This document shows, piece by piece, positions 7,857 to 16,266 of a stretch of 30,565 bases of DNA (the first letter of the stretch is position 1; the number at the start of each line of letters is the position of its first letter). A program made the translations under genes and the position numbers. Under the pieces are notes generated by a model, which saw only the letters and a program-made list of their open reading frames with translations, did no database searches and had not been told where the DNA came from. Origin of the DNA: Pseudolysinimonas_A sp041984585 (GTDB lineage: Bacteria; Actinomycetota; Actinomycetes; Actinomycetales; Microbacteriaceae); the NCBI GenBank assembly GCA_041984585.1, contig JBHIXX010000033.1:1-30565 (forward strand). The letters run 5' to 3'.

Positions 7857-8891
7857 ATGAAGGCCGTGCAGTACCGGACCATCGGAGCGGGACCGGAGGT
7901 CGTCGAGATCGACACCCCCGAGCCGGGACCGGGTCAGATCCGCCTCAAGGTGACCGCGGCCGGCCTCTGCCACTCCGACTGGTTCATCATGGACCTCCCC
8001 GAGGAGCAGTACGTCTACGGGCTGCCGCTCACCCTCGGGCACGAGGGCGCCGGCGTCGTCGACAAGCTCGGCGACGGCGTCGAGGGCATCGAGATCGGCG
8101 GCGCCTACGCGATCTACGGGCCCTGGGGATGCGGCCAGTGCCACGCCTGCGCCCAGGGTAAGGAGAACTACTGCCCGCACGCCGCCGAGCGCGGCATCGC
8201 CCCTCCCGGACTCGGCGCGCCGGGCGCCCTCGCCGAGTACGTGATCGTCGACGACGCGCGCCACCTGATGCCGCTCGGCGACCTCGATCCGGTCGAGACG
8301 GTGTCGCTGACGGATGCGGGGCTCACCCCGTACCACGCCATCCGCGATGCGGAGCGGCACCTGCGCCCCGGCGGCACCGCCGTGGTGATCGGCGTCGGCG
8401 GTCTCGGACACGTGGGCGTGCAGATCCTGCGCGCGACCACGTCGATGACGGTGATCGCGGTCGACGTCAGCCCCGAGAAGCTGGAGCTGGCGAAGGAGGT
8501 CGGCGCGCACCACACGGTCGTCTCCGACGCGTCGGCGGCCGATGCCATCCGCGAGCTCACCGGCGGCCTCGGCGCCGACGCGGTGTTCGACTTCGCGGGA
8601 GTCCAGCCGACGCTCGACATCGCCCGCGCGGTGGTGGCGCTCGACGGCTACATCGGGATCGTCGGCATCGGCGGCGGGCTGCTGCCGACCGGGTTCTTCT
8701 CGACGCCGTTCGGGGCGAGCGTGCGCGCGCCCTACTGGGGATCGCGCAGCGAACTGCTCGAGGTGCTCGAGCTGGCGCGCTCGGGAGCCGTCACGGTGCA
8801 CACCGAGCGCTACGGCATCGACGACGCGGTCACGGCGTACCAGCGCCTGCACCACGGCGAGGTGAACGGGCGCGCCGTCATCGTGCCGTGA
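7857..8891 (+). CDS. Zinc-dependent secondary alcohol dehydrogenase, ADH-A type
   Basis: 344 aa medium-chain dehydrogenase/reductase. Catalytic zinc ligands are Cys38 (GLCHSD), His62 (GHEG) and Asp153 (LTDAGLTPYHA). The structural zinc site is Cys92, Cys95, Cys98 and Cys106. The nucleotide-binding motif is GVGGLGHVG. Start, length and these motifs closely resemble, from memory, Rhodococcus ruber ADH-A, an NAD-dependent enzyme for secondary alcohols and ketones that uses the same Cys38/His62/Asp153 set. Substrate range here is inferred. AAGGGA precedes the ATG by 5-6 nt. The gene is single, divergent from the DUF3046 gene, and ends at a strong terminator shared with clgR. It looks like an accessory gene placed between recA and clgR. 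Confidence 0.92.
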   Translation: MKAVQYRTIGAGPEVVEIDTPEPGPGQIRLKVTAAGLCHSDWFIMDLPEEQYVYGLPLTLGHEGAGVVDKLGDGVEGIEIGGAYAIYGPWGCGQCHACAQGKENYCPHAAERGIAPPGLGAPGALAEYVIVDDARHLMPLGDLDPVETVSLTDAGLTPYHAIRDAERHLRPGGTAVVIGVGGLGHVGVQILRATTSMTVIAVDVSPEKLELAKEVGAHHTVVSDASAADAIRELTGGLGADAVFDFAGVQPTLDIARAVVALDGYIGIVGIGGGLLPTGFFSTPFGASVRAPYWGSRSELLEVLELARSGAVTVHTERYGIDDAVTAYQRLHHGEVNGRAVIVP

Positions 8892-8942
8892 CCTCCTCGC
8901 GGGTGGGCTGACCTCCTCGCGGACCCGCCGGATTGCTCGCGG
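8889..8942 (+). repeat. Short tandem repeat after the alcohol dehydrogenase stop
   Basis: TGACCTCCTCGCGG occurs at 8889-8902 and again at 8909-8922 (20-bp period). A degenerate third copy at 8929-8942 matches 9 of 14 positions. The first copy starts with the stop codon of the dehydrogenase gene. Confidence 0.75.
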
Positions 8943-8955
8943 GGCCCCGCCACGA

Positions 8956-8987
8956 CGAAACCCCCGGCCCATCGGCCGGGGGTTTCG
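8956..8987. terminator. Bidirectional intrinsic terminator
   Basis: CGAAACCCCCGGCC and GGCCGGGGGTTTCG form a perfect 14-bp stem with a 4-nt loop. The AAA/TTT ends supply a U run for either strand. It lies between the convergent alcohol dehydrogenase and clgR genes. Confidence 0.93.
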
Positions 8988-9030
8988 CGCGGGAGCCGTA
9001 CCGGCTCCGGAGTCTGTGTCGCGCCGTGCG

Positions 9031-9360
9031 TCAGCGGACCGCGAGGCCGTCCTCGTACTCGGCGACCAGGTCGTCGGGCAGGGTGTCGGGCACCGTCGTC
9101 TCGAGGCGCTCGTCGAAGTCGACGCCCTCGATGACCGCGAGCCGGTCGCCCACCTCGCGCATGATCACCGAGATCGGGGTGTCGAGCGCCTCGGCGACCG
9201 AGGCGAGCACCTCGGACGAGGCCTCCTTCTGGCCGCGCTCCACCTCGCTCAGGTAGCCGAGGGCCACGCTCGCGCGGCCTGCCACCTGCCGGAGGGTGAG
9301 CGCCTTCTGCAGACGCACATCGCGGAGGACATCGCCGATCTCCTGTCGAACCAGAACCAT
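9031..9360 (-). CDS. clgR: XRE-family transcriptional regulator ClgR
   Basis: 109 aa. ClgR activates clpP/clpC protease and related stress genes in actinobacteria. A helix-turn-helix of Cro/CI type spans about residues 7-62, with recognition segment RQVAGRASVALGYLSEVERGQKE, very close to known ClgR proteins. ATG 9360 is supported by AAGGAGG 5 nt upstream; the frame is open up to 9405 but lacks a signal there. The cinA-pgsA-ftsK operon upstream matches the actinobacterial clgR neighbourhood. The downstream pspA (35-kDa protein) gene found in mycobacteria is absent; the gene ends at the terminator. The 132-bp gap to cinA probably holds a separate promoter. Confidence 0.9.
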   Translation of the reverse strand: MVLVRQEIGDVLRDVRLQKALTLRQVAGRASVALGYLSEVERGQKEASSEVLASVAEALDTPISVIMREVGDRLAVIEGVDFDERLETTVPDTLPDDLVAEYEDGLAVR

Positions 9361-9492
9361 GGTGTCCTCCTTCACTCGGATCATCCGGGTCAGTGGGCTG
9401 GCCACGTTACCCCGGCTTGTCCAGAAACTGTAATCACGATCGCCTGTGCGGATGCTCGGACGTCACGACATGTAACAGGATCGAAACGCCCG

Positions 9493-10038
9493 CTATTCCC
9501 CGGGGCTCCCGTCGACCACCGCGAGGGCGTCGGAGAGCGCTTCGGCGACCGTCGCCCGGCGGATGGCGGCCCGTCGCTCCCCCGGATCGGCGCCCCCGGC
9601 ATCCGGGTCGATCGGCACGCGGCGCGCGGAGACGCCCTCGGGCGTCGCGACGGCGACCCACACCACGCCCGGCGGGTGCCCGTCCTGCGGGTCGGGCCCG
9701 GCGACCCCCGTCGTCGCGACGCCGACGGTGGCGTCGAGCCGCTCGCGGGCGCCCTGCGCCATCGCGCGCGCCACATCCGGGTCGACGGCGCCCACCCGGG
9801 CCAGCAGGTCGTCGTCGACGCCGAGCAGCGCGCCCTTCAGTCCGGTGGCGTAGGCCACGATCCCGCCGCGCAGCACGGCCGAGGCCCCGGGCACGTCGGC
9901 GACGCGGGCGGCGACGAGCCCGGCGGTCAGCGACTCGGCCGTCGCGAGGGTCCAGCCGCGGCGCGCGTACTCGGCCACGAGGTCGGCGGCGAGGCCCGCC
10001 ACCTCGTCCTCGTCGGATGAGACGGTCACCGGCGGCAT
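9493..10038 (-). CDS. CinA C-terminal-type nicotinamide-nucleotide amidohydrolase
   Basis: 181 aa, single-domain CinA/PncC family. These enzymes deamidate nicotinamide mononucleotide to nicotinate mononucleotide in pyridine-nucleotide salvage. Family motifs are visible: TAESLTAGLVAARVADVPGAS (about 33-53), GGIVAYATGLK (58-68) and TTGVAGP (109-115). The N-terminal molybdopterin-binding domain of full CinA is missing, as is usual in actinobacteria. ATG 10038 starts 4 bp after the pgsA stop; GTG 10029 is an alternative, with a weak GGA 7 nt upstream. Last gene of the ftsK-pgsA-cinA run. Confidence 0.9.
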   Translation of the reverse strand: MPPVTVSSDEDEVAGLAADLVAEYARRGWTLATAESLTAGLVAARVADVPGASAVLRGGIVAYATGLKGALLGVDDDLLARVGAVDPDVARAMAQGARERLDATVGVATTGVAGPDPQDGHPPGVVWVAVATPEGVSARRVPIDPDAGGADPGERRAAIRRATVAEALSDALAVVDGSPGE

Positions 10039-10042
10039 CCGG

Positions 10043-10714
10043 TCACGCCGCGTCGGCCGCGCGCCGTCGGGCCCGCCAGGCGTTCCACAGGTACTCGAGC
10101 CCGCTCACGACGGTGAGCACGACGGCGATCGTCATCAGCACCGTGTTGATCACGTCGTTGACCGGGCGGAAGTCGGCGCCCACCCAGCCCCAGAGCGGGA
10201 TGAGGGCGAACGCGAGCGCGAACGCCTGCGCCCAGGTCTTCACCTTGCCGAGGATCTCGGCCGGCAGCACGACGTGACGCAGCGCCACCAGCCGCCAGAC
10301 GGTGATGCCCACCTCGCGCACGACGATGATCGCCGTGACCCACCAGGGCAGCTCGCCGAGGACGCTGAGGGTGATCGCCGCGCCGCTGGTGAGCAGCTTG
10401 TCGGCGATCGGGTCGAGGATCTTCCCCACGTCGGTGACCAGGTCGTTGCGGCGGGCGATGATCCCGTCGACGAAGTCGGTCGAGATCGCGAACACGAACA
10501 GGAACCCGGCGACGTAGCGCAGCGGCGTGACGGTGCCGTCGTCGATCGTGCCCTCGACCAGCAGCATCGCGATGAAGGCGGGCGCCATCAGGATGCGCGC
10601 GGCCGTGATCAGGTTGGGCACGTTGGCGCGGCTCGCCGGGCCGTCGCCCTTGCGGATGATGCGCCCGCGCCACGGGTCGGGTCGCGCCTGGCCGCCGGAG
10701 TCCGGTGCGGTCAT
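10043..10714 (-). CDS. pgsA: CDP-alcohol phosphatidyltransferase (PgsA-like)
   Basis: 223 aa integral membrane enzyme. The full CDP-alcohol phosphatidyltransferase signature D-x2-DG-x2-AR-x8-G-x3-D-x3-D is present: Asp80, Asp83, Gly84, Ala87-Arg88, Gly97, Asp101 and Asp105. About five or six hydrophobic segments follow the usual plan. The likely product is phosphatidylglycerol phosphate from CDP-diacylglycerol and glycerol-3-phosphate; the substrate is inferred from family and from its place beside ftsK and cinA, where actinobacteria keep pgsA paralogues. GGGAG lies 6 nt before the ATG. It starts 3 bp after the ftsK stop. Confidence 0.9.
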   Translation of the reverse strand: MTAPDSGGQARPDPWRGRIIRKGDGPASRANVPNLITAARILMAPAFIAMLLVEGTIDDGTVTPLRYVAGFLFVFAISTDFVDGIIARRNDLVTDVGKILDPIADKLLTSGAAITLSVLGELPWWVTAIIVVREVGITVWRLVALRHVVLPAEILGKVKTWAQAFALAFALIPLWGWVGADFRPVNDVINTVLMTIAVVLTVVSGLEYLWNAWRARRRAADAA

Positions 10715-10717
10715 GCG

Positions 10718-13414
10718 TCACTCCCTGCCGGTGAGTCCCCAGGCGTCCTCGTCCGAGCCGCCGTCCTCCTGAGGGTACCCGGCGAACTGGTCGTCGACGG
10801 GGTCGCCGGTCGCGCGCGCGGGCGCCTCCCCCGGCGCGGGCTCGCCCCGCAGCTTCGCCAGCACGCCCGGCAGCTGCTCGGCGGTGACGAGCACGTCGCG
10901 CGCCTTCGAGCCCTCCGACGGTCCGACGATCTCCCGCGACTCGAGCAGGTCCATGAGCCGCCCCGCCTTCGCGAAACCGACGCGCAGCTTGCGCTGCAGC
11001 ATCGACGTCGAGCCGAACTGGGTGCTGACCACGAGCTCGGCGGCCTGCAGCAGCAGTTCGAGGTCGTCGCCGATGTCGGCGTCGATCTCACGCTTCGCCG
11101 GGCCGGCGGCGACGTCGTCGCGGTACTCGGGCCGCGCCTGGGCGGTGACGTGCGCGACCACCTCGCGGATCTCCTCCTCGGTGACCCACGCGCCCTGCAC
11201 GCGGATCGCCTTCGAGGCGCCCATCGGCAGGAACAGCCCGTCGCCCTGGCCGATCAGCTTCTCGGCGCCCGGCCCGTCGAGGATGACCCGCGAGTCGGTC
11301 ATGCTCGACACCGCGAACGCGAGCCGCGACGGCACGTTGGCCTTGATCAGACCGGTCACCACGTCGACGCTGGGCCGCTGGGTGGCGAGCACGAGGTGGA
11401 TGCCGGAGGCGCGCGCCAGCTGCGTGATGCGCACGATCGAGTCCTCGACGTCGCGCGGCGCCACCATCATCAGGTCGGCGAGCTCGTCGACCACCACCAG
11501 CAGGTACGGATACGGCTGCAGCTTCCGCTCCGAGCCTTCGGGCAGCTTGATCTCGTCGGCGAGCACGGCCCGGTTGAAGTCGTCGATGTGGCGGAAGCCG
11601 AACGACGCGAGGTCGTCGTACCGCATGTCCATCTCCTTCACGACCCACTGCAGCGCCTCCGCCGCCTTCTTCGGGTTCGTGATGATGGGGGTGATCAGGT
11701 GCGGCACGCCCTGGTAGGCGGCCAGCTCGACGCGCTTCGGGTCGACGAGCACCATCCGCACCTCGGCGGGCTTGGCCCGCATGAGCACGCTGGTGATCAT
11801 CGAGTTGACGAACGACGACTTGCCCGACCCGGTGGCGCCGGCGACGAGCAGGTGCGGCATCTTGGCGAGGTTCGCCACGACGAAGCCGCCCTCGACGTCC
11901 TTGCCGAGTCCGATGGTCATCGGGTGGGTGCTCTTGCCCGCCGCGCCGGAGCGCAGCACGTCGCCGAGGGTCACCGTCTCGCGGTCGGTGTTGGGGATCT
12001 CGACGCCGATCGCGCTCTTGCCCGGGATGGGCGACAGGATCTGCACCTCGTTGGAGGCGACCGCGTAGGCGAGGTTCTTCGCCAGCGCCGTCACGCGCTC
12101 GACCTTCACGCCCGGGCCCAGCTCGATCTCGTACCGGGTGACGCTCGGGCCGCGACTGAACCCGGTGACCTTCGCGTCGACGCCGAACTGGTCGAGCACG
12201 CGGGTGATCGCCTCGATGATGTCGTCGTTGGCGGCGGTGCGGCTCTTGGCGGGCGTGCCCGCCTCGAGGATGCCGTGCGACGGGAGCTTGTACGGTCGCC
12301 GCGACGACGGCGCGACGACCGGCGGCGCCGCGGGCTCCGGCTCGGCGGGCTCGGTCGGCTCGTCGAACAGCTCCGCGATCAGCGGCTCCTCGTCGGCGCG
12401 CATCTCCGCCGCCACCGGCGGGACCTCGCCGGTGAACCTGCGGACCGCATCCTCGGCCTTCGTCAGCTCGGCGACCAGGTCGATCGGACCGGTCGGGGTG
12501 CTGTCGGCATCCGCGATCACGTCGGTCGGCTTCTCGCCCGACACCACCGGGGTGTCGAACGCGCCGGTGGCGTTCTTCCTCCGCCGCCACCAGGGCATCG
12601 ACTCCGGATCCTCCGGCTCGAAGCCGAGGTCGGTGATCGAGCCGAACTCCTGCGACTCCCCCTCGAGCGCCTTCTGCTTCGGCGTGCGCTCCGGCAGCTC
12701 CGCGCCGAACAGGTACGAGTACGCCTCGCCCAGCCGGCGGCCGATCCGGTTCGGCGGGGTCTTGGTGAGGATGAACAGCGACAGCGTGGCGATGCCCGCG
12801 GCGAGGATCACGGCCAGCCACGCGGCGCCGATTCCGACAGCCGGCTGCGCGACGATCCAGCCCAGGATGCCGCCGCCGCGCGCCAGGGCCACCGCGCCGT
12901 CCGCCGGCTGCGGCTGCCCGCCGAACACGTGGCAGATCGCGCTGACGCTGGTGATCAGCAGCGCGGCGCCGATGCCGAGCCGTCCGTTGTCGTGCACCGA
13001 CGACGGATGCCGGAACAGCCACACCGCGAAGATCAGCATGATCACCGGGAGGGCGAACGCGACCCGGCCGAGCAGTCCACCGAACGTGTACGCGTCGAGG
13101 GCGATCGCCACCTCGTGGGTGGGCGCGAACCACTCCACCACCGCCCCGACGACGGCCAGCACGACCAGCAGGAACGGGAACCCGTCGCGGCGCTCGTCGG
13201 GCGCCAGATTCTCCTTGCCGAACACCCGGGCCAGTCCGCCCGTCGCGTGCGCGAGGCCCATCCACGCCTGGGTCAGCAGGCCGGGCTCGTCGCCCTTCTG
13301 CGGCGGGCGCCCCTTCGGGTAGCGCTTCGTCGGCTGCTTGCGGGTCGAGTTGCGCGAGCGCGACGACGAACCCCCGCGGGCGCGCGAGGAGGACGACCGG
13401 GTGCTCGTGGCCAT
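10718..13414 (-). CDS. ftsK: DNA translocase FtsK
   Basis: 898 aa. FtsK pumps chromosomal DNA through the division septum and activates XerCD recombination. The order is: Ser/Arg-rich cytoplasmic N-terminus (1-45), membrane domain with about four hydrophobic segments (about 77-225), acidic Pro/Glu-rich linker (about 230-385), RecA-like motor with Walker A GATGSGKSS (near 522-530) and Walker B LLVVVDELAD (near 632-641), and a C-terminal winged-helix gamma domain (about 775-840) with DLLESREIVGPSEGSKARDVL. A TACCGT hexamer 6 nt before ATG 13414 suggests a leaderless message. It heads the ftsK-pgsA-cinA operon and is separated from rnj by about 106 bp. Confidence 0.97.
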   Translation of the reverse strand: MATSTRSSSSRARGGSSSRSRNSTRKQPTKRYPKGRPPQKGDEPGLLTQAWMGLAHATGGLARVFGKENLAPDERRDGFPFLLVVLAVVGAVVEWFAPTHEVAIALDAYTFGGLLGRVAFALPVIMLIFAVWLFRHPSSVHDNGRLGIGAALLITSVSAICHVFGGQPQPADGAVALARGGGILGWIVAQPAVGIGAAWLAVILAAGIATLSLFILTKTPPNRIGRRLGEAYSYLFGAELPERTPKQKALEGESQEFGSITDLGFEPEDPESMPWWRRRKNATGAFDTPVVSGEKPTDVIADADSTPTGPIDLVAELTKAEDAVRRFTGEVPPVAAEMRADEEPLIAELFDEPTEPAEPEPAAPPVVAPSSRRPYKLPSHGILEAGTPAKSRTAANDDIIEAITRVLDQFGVDAKVTGFSRGPSVTRYEIELGPGVKVERVTALAKNLAYAVASNEVQILSPIPGKSAIGVEIPNTDRETVTLGDVLRSGAAGKSTHPMTIGLGKDVEGGFVVANLAKMPHLLVAGATGSGKSSFVNSMITSVLMRAKPAEVRMVLVDPKRVELAAYQGVPHLITPIITNPKKAAEALQWVVKEMDMRYDDLASFGFRHIDDFNRAVLADEIKLPEGSERKLQPYPYLLVVVDELADLMMVAPRDVEDSIVRITQLARASGIHLVLATQRPSVDVVTGLIKANVPSRLAFAVSSMTDSRVILDGPGAEKLIGQGDGLFLPMGASKAIRVQGAWVTEEEIREVVAHVTAQARPEYRDDVAAGPAKREIDADIGDDLELLLQAAELVVSTQFGSTSMLQRKLRVGFAKAGRLMDLLESREIVGPSEGSKARDVLVTAEQLPGVLAKLRGEPAPGEAPARATGDPVDDQFAGYPQEDGGSDEDAWGLTGRE

Positions 13415-13420
13415 GCGGTC

Positions 13421-13426
13421 ACGGTA
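13421..13426 (-). promoter_or_regulatory. -10 box (TACCGT) for leaderless ftsK mRNA
   Basis: On the minus strand TACCGT, GACCGC (6 nt), ATG 13414. No Shine-Dalgarno is present. Confidence 0.6.
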
Positions 13427-13509
13427 CCCGCGACCCCCGCCGCGGCCGGGGAGGCGCGACGGAGTGGGCGGAGTCTCGAGGTCTACGCCTCGATCCTCAC
13501 CCGTCTCCC

Positions 13510-13535
13510 GTCATCGAGGCTCAGGCCTCGATGAC
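13510..13535 (-). terminator. Perfect hairpin enclosing the rnj stop codon
   Basis: GTCATCGAGGC and GCCTCGATGAC pair over 11 bp with a 4-nt loop. Read on the minus strand the loop is CTGA and contains the rnj stop codon TGA. No U run follows, so it is a candidate terminator or 3'-end stabiliser rather than a textbook one. Confidence 0.55.
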
Positions 13536-15197
13536 CACCGGCACGATCATCGGGCGGCGGCGGTGCTGGGTGTTGACCCAGCGGCCGACGGTGCGGCGGA
13601 CCACCTGCTGGAACCCGTACTGGTCGCGCGTGCCGCCCTGCGCCGCCTCGGTGAGGGCCGCGACGATCTTCGGCTTGACCGCGTCGAAGACCTTCTCGTC
13701 CTCGGCGAAGCCGCGCGACTGGATCTCCGGGCCGACGATGCACTTGCCGGTCTGGGCGTCGATCGCGACGAAGATCGAGATGAAGCCCTCCTCGGCGAGG
13801 ATGCGGCGGTCCTTGAGGTCGGCATCCGTGATCGAGCCGACGCTCGAGCCGTCGACGTAGACGAAGCCCACGTCGAGCTGCCCCACGATCGAGGCGACCC
13901 CGTCGACGAGGTCGACGACGACGCCGTTCTCGCCGACGAGCACCTGCTCGGCCGGCACGCCGGTGTCGATCGCCAGCGACGCGTTGGCGCGCAGGTGGCG
14001 GTACTCGCCGTGCACGGGCAGCACGTTCTTCGGCTTGACGATGTTGTAGCAGTAGAGCAGCTCGCCGGCGGCGGCGTGCCCCGAGACGTGCACGCGCGCG
14101 TTGCTGCGGTGCACCACGTTCGCCCCGAGCTGGGTGAGTCCGTTGATCACCCGGTAGACGGCGTTCTCGTTGCCGGGGATGAGGCTCGACGCGAGGATGA
14201 CCGTGTCGCCCTGACCGACCTCGATCTGGTGGTCCTGGTTGGCCATCCGCGCGAGCACCGCCATCGGCTCGCCCTGCGAGCCCGTGCTCATGAACACGAT
14301 CCGGTCGTCGGGCAGGTCGAGCGCGACCTTCAGGTCGACCAGCACGCCCTCGGGAACGTTGAGGTAGCCGAGGTCGGCGGCGATGCCCATGTTGCGCACC
14401 ATCGACCGGCCGACGAGCGCCACCTGGCGGCCGTTCGCCGCGGCGGCGTCCATCACCTGCTGCACGCGGTGCACGTGGCTCGAGAACGAGGCGACGACGA
14501 CGCGTCCGCGAGCGCGCGCCATCACGCTCTCGATGACCGGGCCGATCTCGCGCTCGAGCGGCGTGAAGCCGGGCACGTCGGCGTTGGTCGAGTCGGTGAG
14601 GAACAGGTCGACGCCCTCCTCACCCAGTCGCGCGAACGCGCGCAGGTCGGTGATGCGGCCGTCGAGCGGCAGCTGGTCCATCTTGAAGTCGCCGGTGTGC
14701 AGGGCCGTGCCGGCCTCGGTGCGGATGGCGACGGCCAGCGCGTCGGGGATGGAGTGGTTCACGGCGACGAACTCGAGGCCGAACGGGCCGAGCTTCTCGG
14801 TGCCGCCCTCCTTCACCACCTGGGTGACGGGCGAGATGCGGTGCTCCTTGAGCTTCGCCTCGATCAGCGCGATGGTCAGCTTCGAGCCGAGCAGCGGGAT
14901 GTCGCCCCGCAGCTTCAGCAGGTAGGGCACGGCGCCGATGTGGTCTTCGTGACCGTGGGTGAGCACGACGCCGACGATGTCGTCGAGGCGGTCCCGGATG
15001 GGGGTGAAGTCGGGCAGGATCAGGTCGACGCCCGGCTGGTGCTCCTCGGGGAACAGCACGCCCACGTCGACGACGAGCAGCTTGCCGTCGATCTCGTAGA
15101 CGGTCATGTTGCGGCCGACCTCGGCGAGGCCGCCGAGCGGCGTCACCCGGAGGGTTCCGGCGGAGAGTGTGGGCGGATCGAAGACGTCGATCGGCAT
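13521..15197 (-). CDS. rnj: Ribonuclease J
   Basis: 558 aa metallo-beta-lactamase/beta-CASP RNase with 5'-3' exonuclease and endonuclease activity in mRNA decay and rRNA maturation. The zinc motif HGHEDH is at residues 81-86, TGDFKMD follows near 167-173, beta-CASP motifs FLTDSTNAD and SFSSHVHR are present, and the C-terminal metallo-lactamase part holds HVSGHAAAGEL. Start ATG 15197 is preceded by AGGAA. It lies 39 bp after dapA, the same order as in mycobacteria (dapA-rnj). With pnp at 26-28 kb, the window carries two main RNA-decay enzymes. The stop codon lies in the loop of a perfect hairpin. Confidence 0.96.
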   Translation of the reverse strand: MPIDVFDPPTLSAGTLRVTPLGGLAEVGRNMTVYEIDGKLLVVDVGVLFPEEHQPGVDLILPDFTPIRDRLDDIVGVVLTHGHEDHIGAVPYLLKLRGDIPLLGSKLTIALIEAKLKEHRISPVTQVVKEGGTEKLGPFGLEFVAVNHSIPDALAVAIRTEAGTALHTGDFKMDQLPLDGRITDLRAFARLGEEGVDLFLTDSTNADVPGFTPLEREIGPVIESVMARARGRVVVASFSSHVHRVQQVMDAAAANGRQVALVGRSMVRNMGIAADLGYLNVPEGVLVDLKVALDLPDDRIVFMSTGSQGEPMAVLARMANQDHQIEVGQGDTVILASSLIPGNENAVYRVINGLTQLGANVVHRSNARVHVSGHAAAGELLYCYNIVKPKNVLPVHGEYRHLRANASLAIDTGVPAEQVLVGENGVVVDLVDGVASIVGQLDVGFVYVDGSSVGSITDADLKDRRILAEEGFISIFVAIDAQTGKCIVGPEIQSRGFAEDEKVFDAVKPKIVAALTEAAQGGTRDQYGFQQVVRRTVGRWVNTQHRRRPMIVPVVIEA

Positions 15198-15236
15198 GGG
15201 TTCCTAACTGCTGGCCGGGTCTCGCCCGGGTACGTC

Positions 15237-16214
15237 TCAGCGGGTGGTGCCCGCGACCTTCGGCAGGGCGCCGCCCGCGGCGGCGTTGCGGTCGGGGCGG
15301 AAGTGCTTGGCGTCGACACCGGGGATGTCGTGCACGAGGGCGATCTCGTCCTCGATGATGGCGGCCTCGGAGTCTTCGGGGCCGACCAGGGGCAGGCGCA
15401 CGCGCGGGCTCGAGATGCGGCCCAGCCCGTGCAGGATGTACTTGGTCGCGACGGTGCCGGGAACGTGCGTCATGGTCGCCCGCACGAGCGGCTCGAGCGC
15501 CTGGTGCTGCGCGGTCGCCGTCGCCAGGTCGTTGCCGTTCACGGCATCCACCATCGCGCGGTACGGCCCGGCGGCGATGTTCGCGGTCACGCCGATGAGG
15601 CCGGTGCCGCCGATCGCGAGCGTCGGGAGGGCGTTGGCGTCGTCGCCGGCGAAGTACATCAGGTCGGTCTGGTTGAGCACGCGGCTCACCTCGCTCAAGT
15701 CGCCCTTGGCGTCCTTCACGGCGAGGATGTTCGGGTGCTTCGCGGCGCGCAGGATCGTCTCGTACTTGATCTCGACGCCGGCGCGGCCCGGGATGTCGTA
15801 GAGGATGACCGGCAGGTCGGTCGCGTCCGCAACCATCCGGAAGTGGGTCAGGATGCCCGCCTGCGTCGGCTTGTTGTAGTACGGCGTGACGACCATGATG
15901 CCGTCGGCGCCGACCTGCTCGCTCTTGCGGTAGAGCTCGATCGCGTGCGCGGTCTCGTTCGACCCGCCGCCGGTGATGATCTTCGCCCGGCCGGCCGACA
16001 CCGACTTCGCCACCTCGACGAGGCGCACCTTCTCGGGGTCGGTGAGCGTGCTGGTCTCGCCGGTGGTGCCGGTCACGACGATGCCGTCGGCGCCCGCGGT
16101 GATCACGTCGTCGATGTGCTTCTCGACGTCGTCCCAGTGCACCTCGCCGTCGGCGGTGAACGGGGTCACCAGCGCGACGAGCACCTGCCCGAAGGGGTTC
16201 TCGATCGTCGACAC
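15237..16214 (-). CDS. dapA: 4-hydroxy-tetrahydrodipicolinate synthase
   Basis: 325 aa (beta/alpha)8 aldolase condensing pyruvate with aspartate semialdehyde, the first committed lysine/DAP step. The Schiff-base lysine is Lys167 (LAVKDAKGD). The catalytic triad region GTTGE has Thr50-Thr51, and Tyr139 lies in LYDIPGRAG with Arg143 as carboxylate ligand. PYYNKP is at 111-116. The start is GTG 16214: family similarity begins at STIENPFG, and a TAGCCT hexamer lies 7 nt upstream. GGAGG is also there, but only 2 nt from the GTG, too close for normal Shine-Dalgarno use. It follows folA by 52 bp and precedes rnj. Confidence 0.96.
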   Translation of the reverse strand: MSTIENPFGQVLVALVTPFTADGEVHWDDVEKHIDDVITAGADGIVVTGTTGETSTLTDPEKVRLVEVAKSVSAGRAKIITGGGSNETAHAIELYRKSEQVGADGIMVVTPYYNKPTQAGILTHFRMVADATDLPVILYDIPGRAGVEIKYETILRAAKHPNILAVKDAKGDLSEVSRVLNQTDLMYFAGDDANALPTLAIGGTGLIGVTANIAAGPYRAMVDAVNGNDLATATAQHQALEPLVRATMTHVPGTVATKYILHGLGRISSPRVRLPLVGPEDSEAAIIEDEIALVHDIPGVDAKHFRPDRNAAAGGALPKVAGTTR

Positions 16215-16221
16215 GTCCTCC

Positions 16222-16227
16222 AGGCTA
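16222..16227 (-). promoter_or_regulatory. -10 box (TAGCCT) for leaderless dapA transcript
   Basis: On the minus strand TAGCCT, GGAGGAC (7 nt), GTG 16214. It would allow dapA-rnj to be expressed independently of thyA-folA. Confidence 0.55.
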
Positions 16228-16266
16228 GTCCCGGCCCGCAGCGCCGGGCGTCGCACCCGCCGCGAC

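Noticed and set aside
9361..9492. ClgR autoregulatory operator upstream of clgR
   Set aside because: I could not find a convincing palindrome matching the reported ClgR motif or a well-spaced -35/-10 pair.
10274..13534. 1086-codon open frame on the plus strand, antisense to ftsK
   Set aside because: It mirrors the ftsK codon pattern, is rich in Arg, His, Asp and Leu repeats with no domain, and FtsK on the other strand is complete. Long antisense frames are expected in GC-rich DNA.
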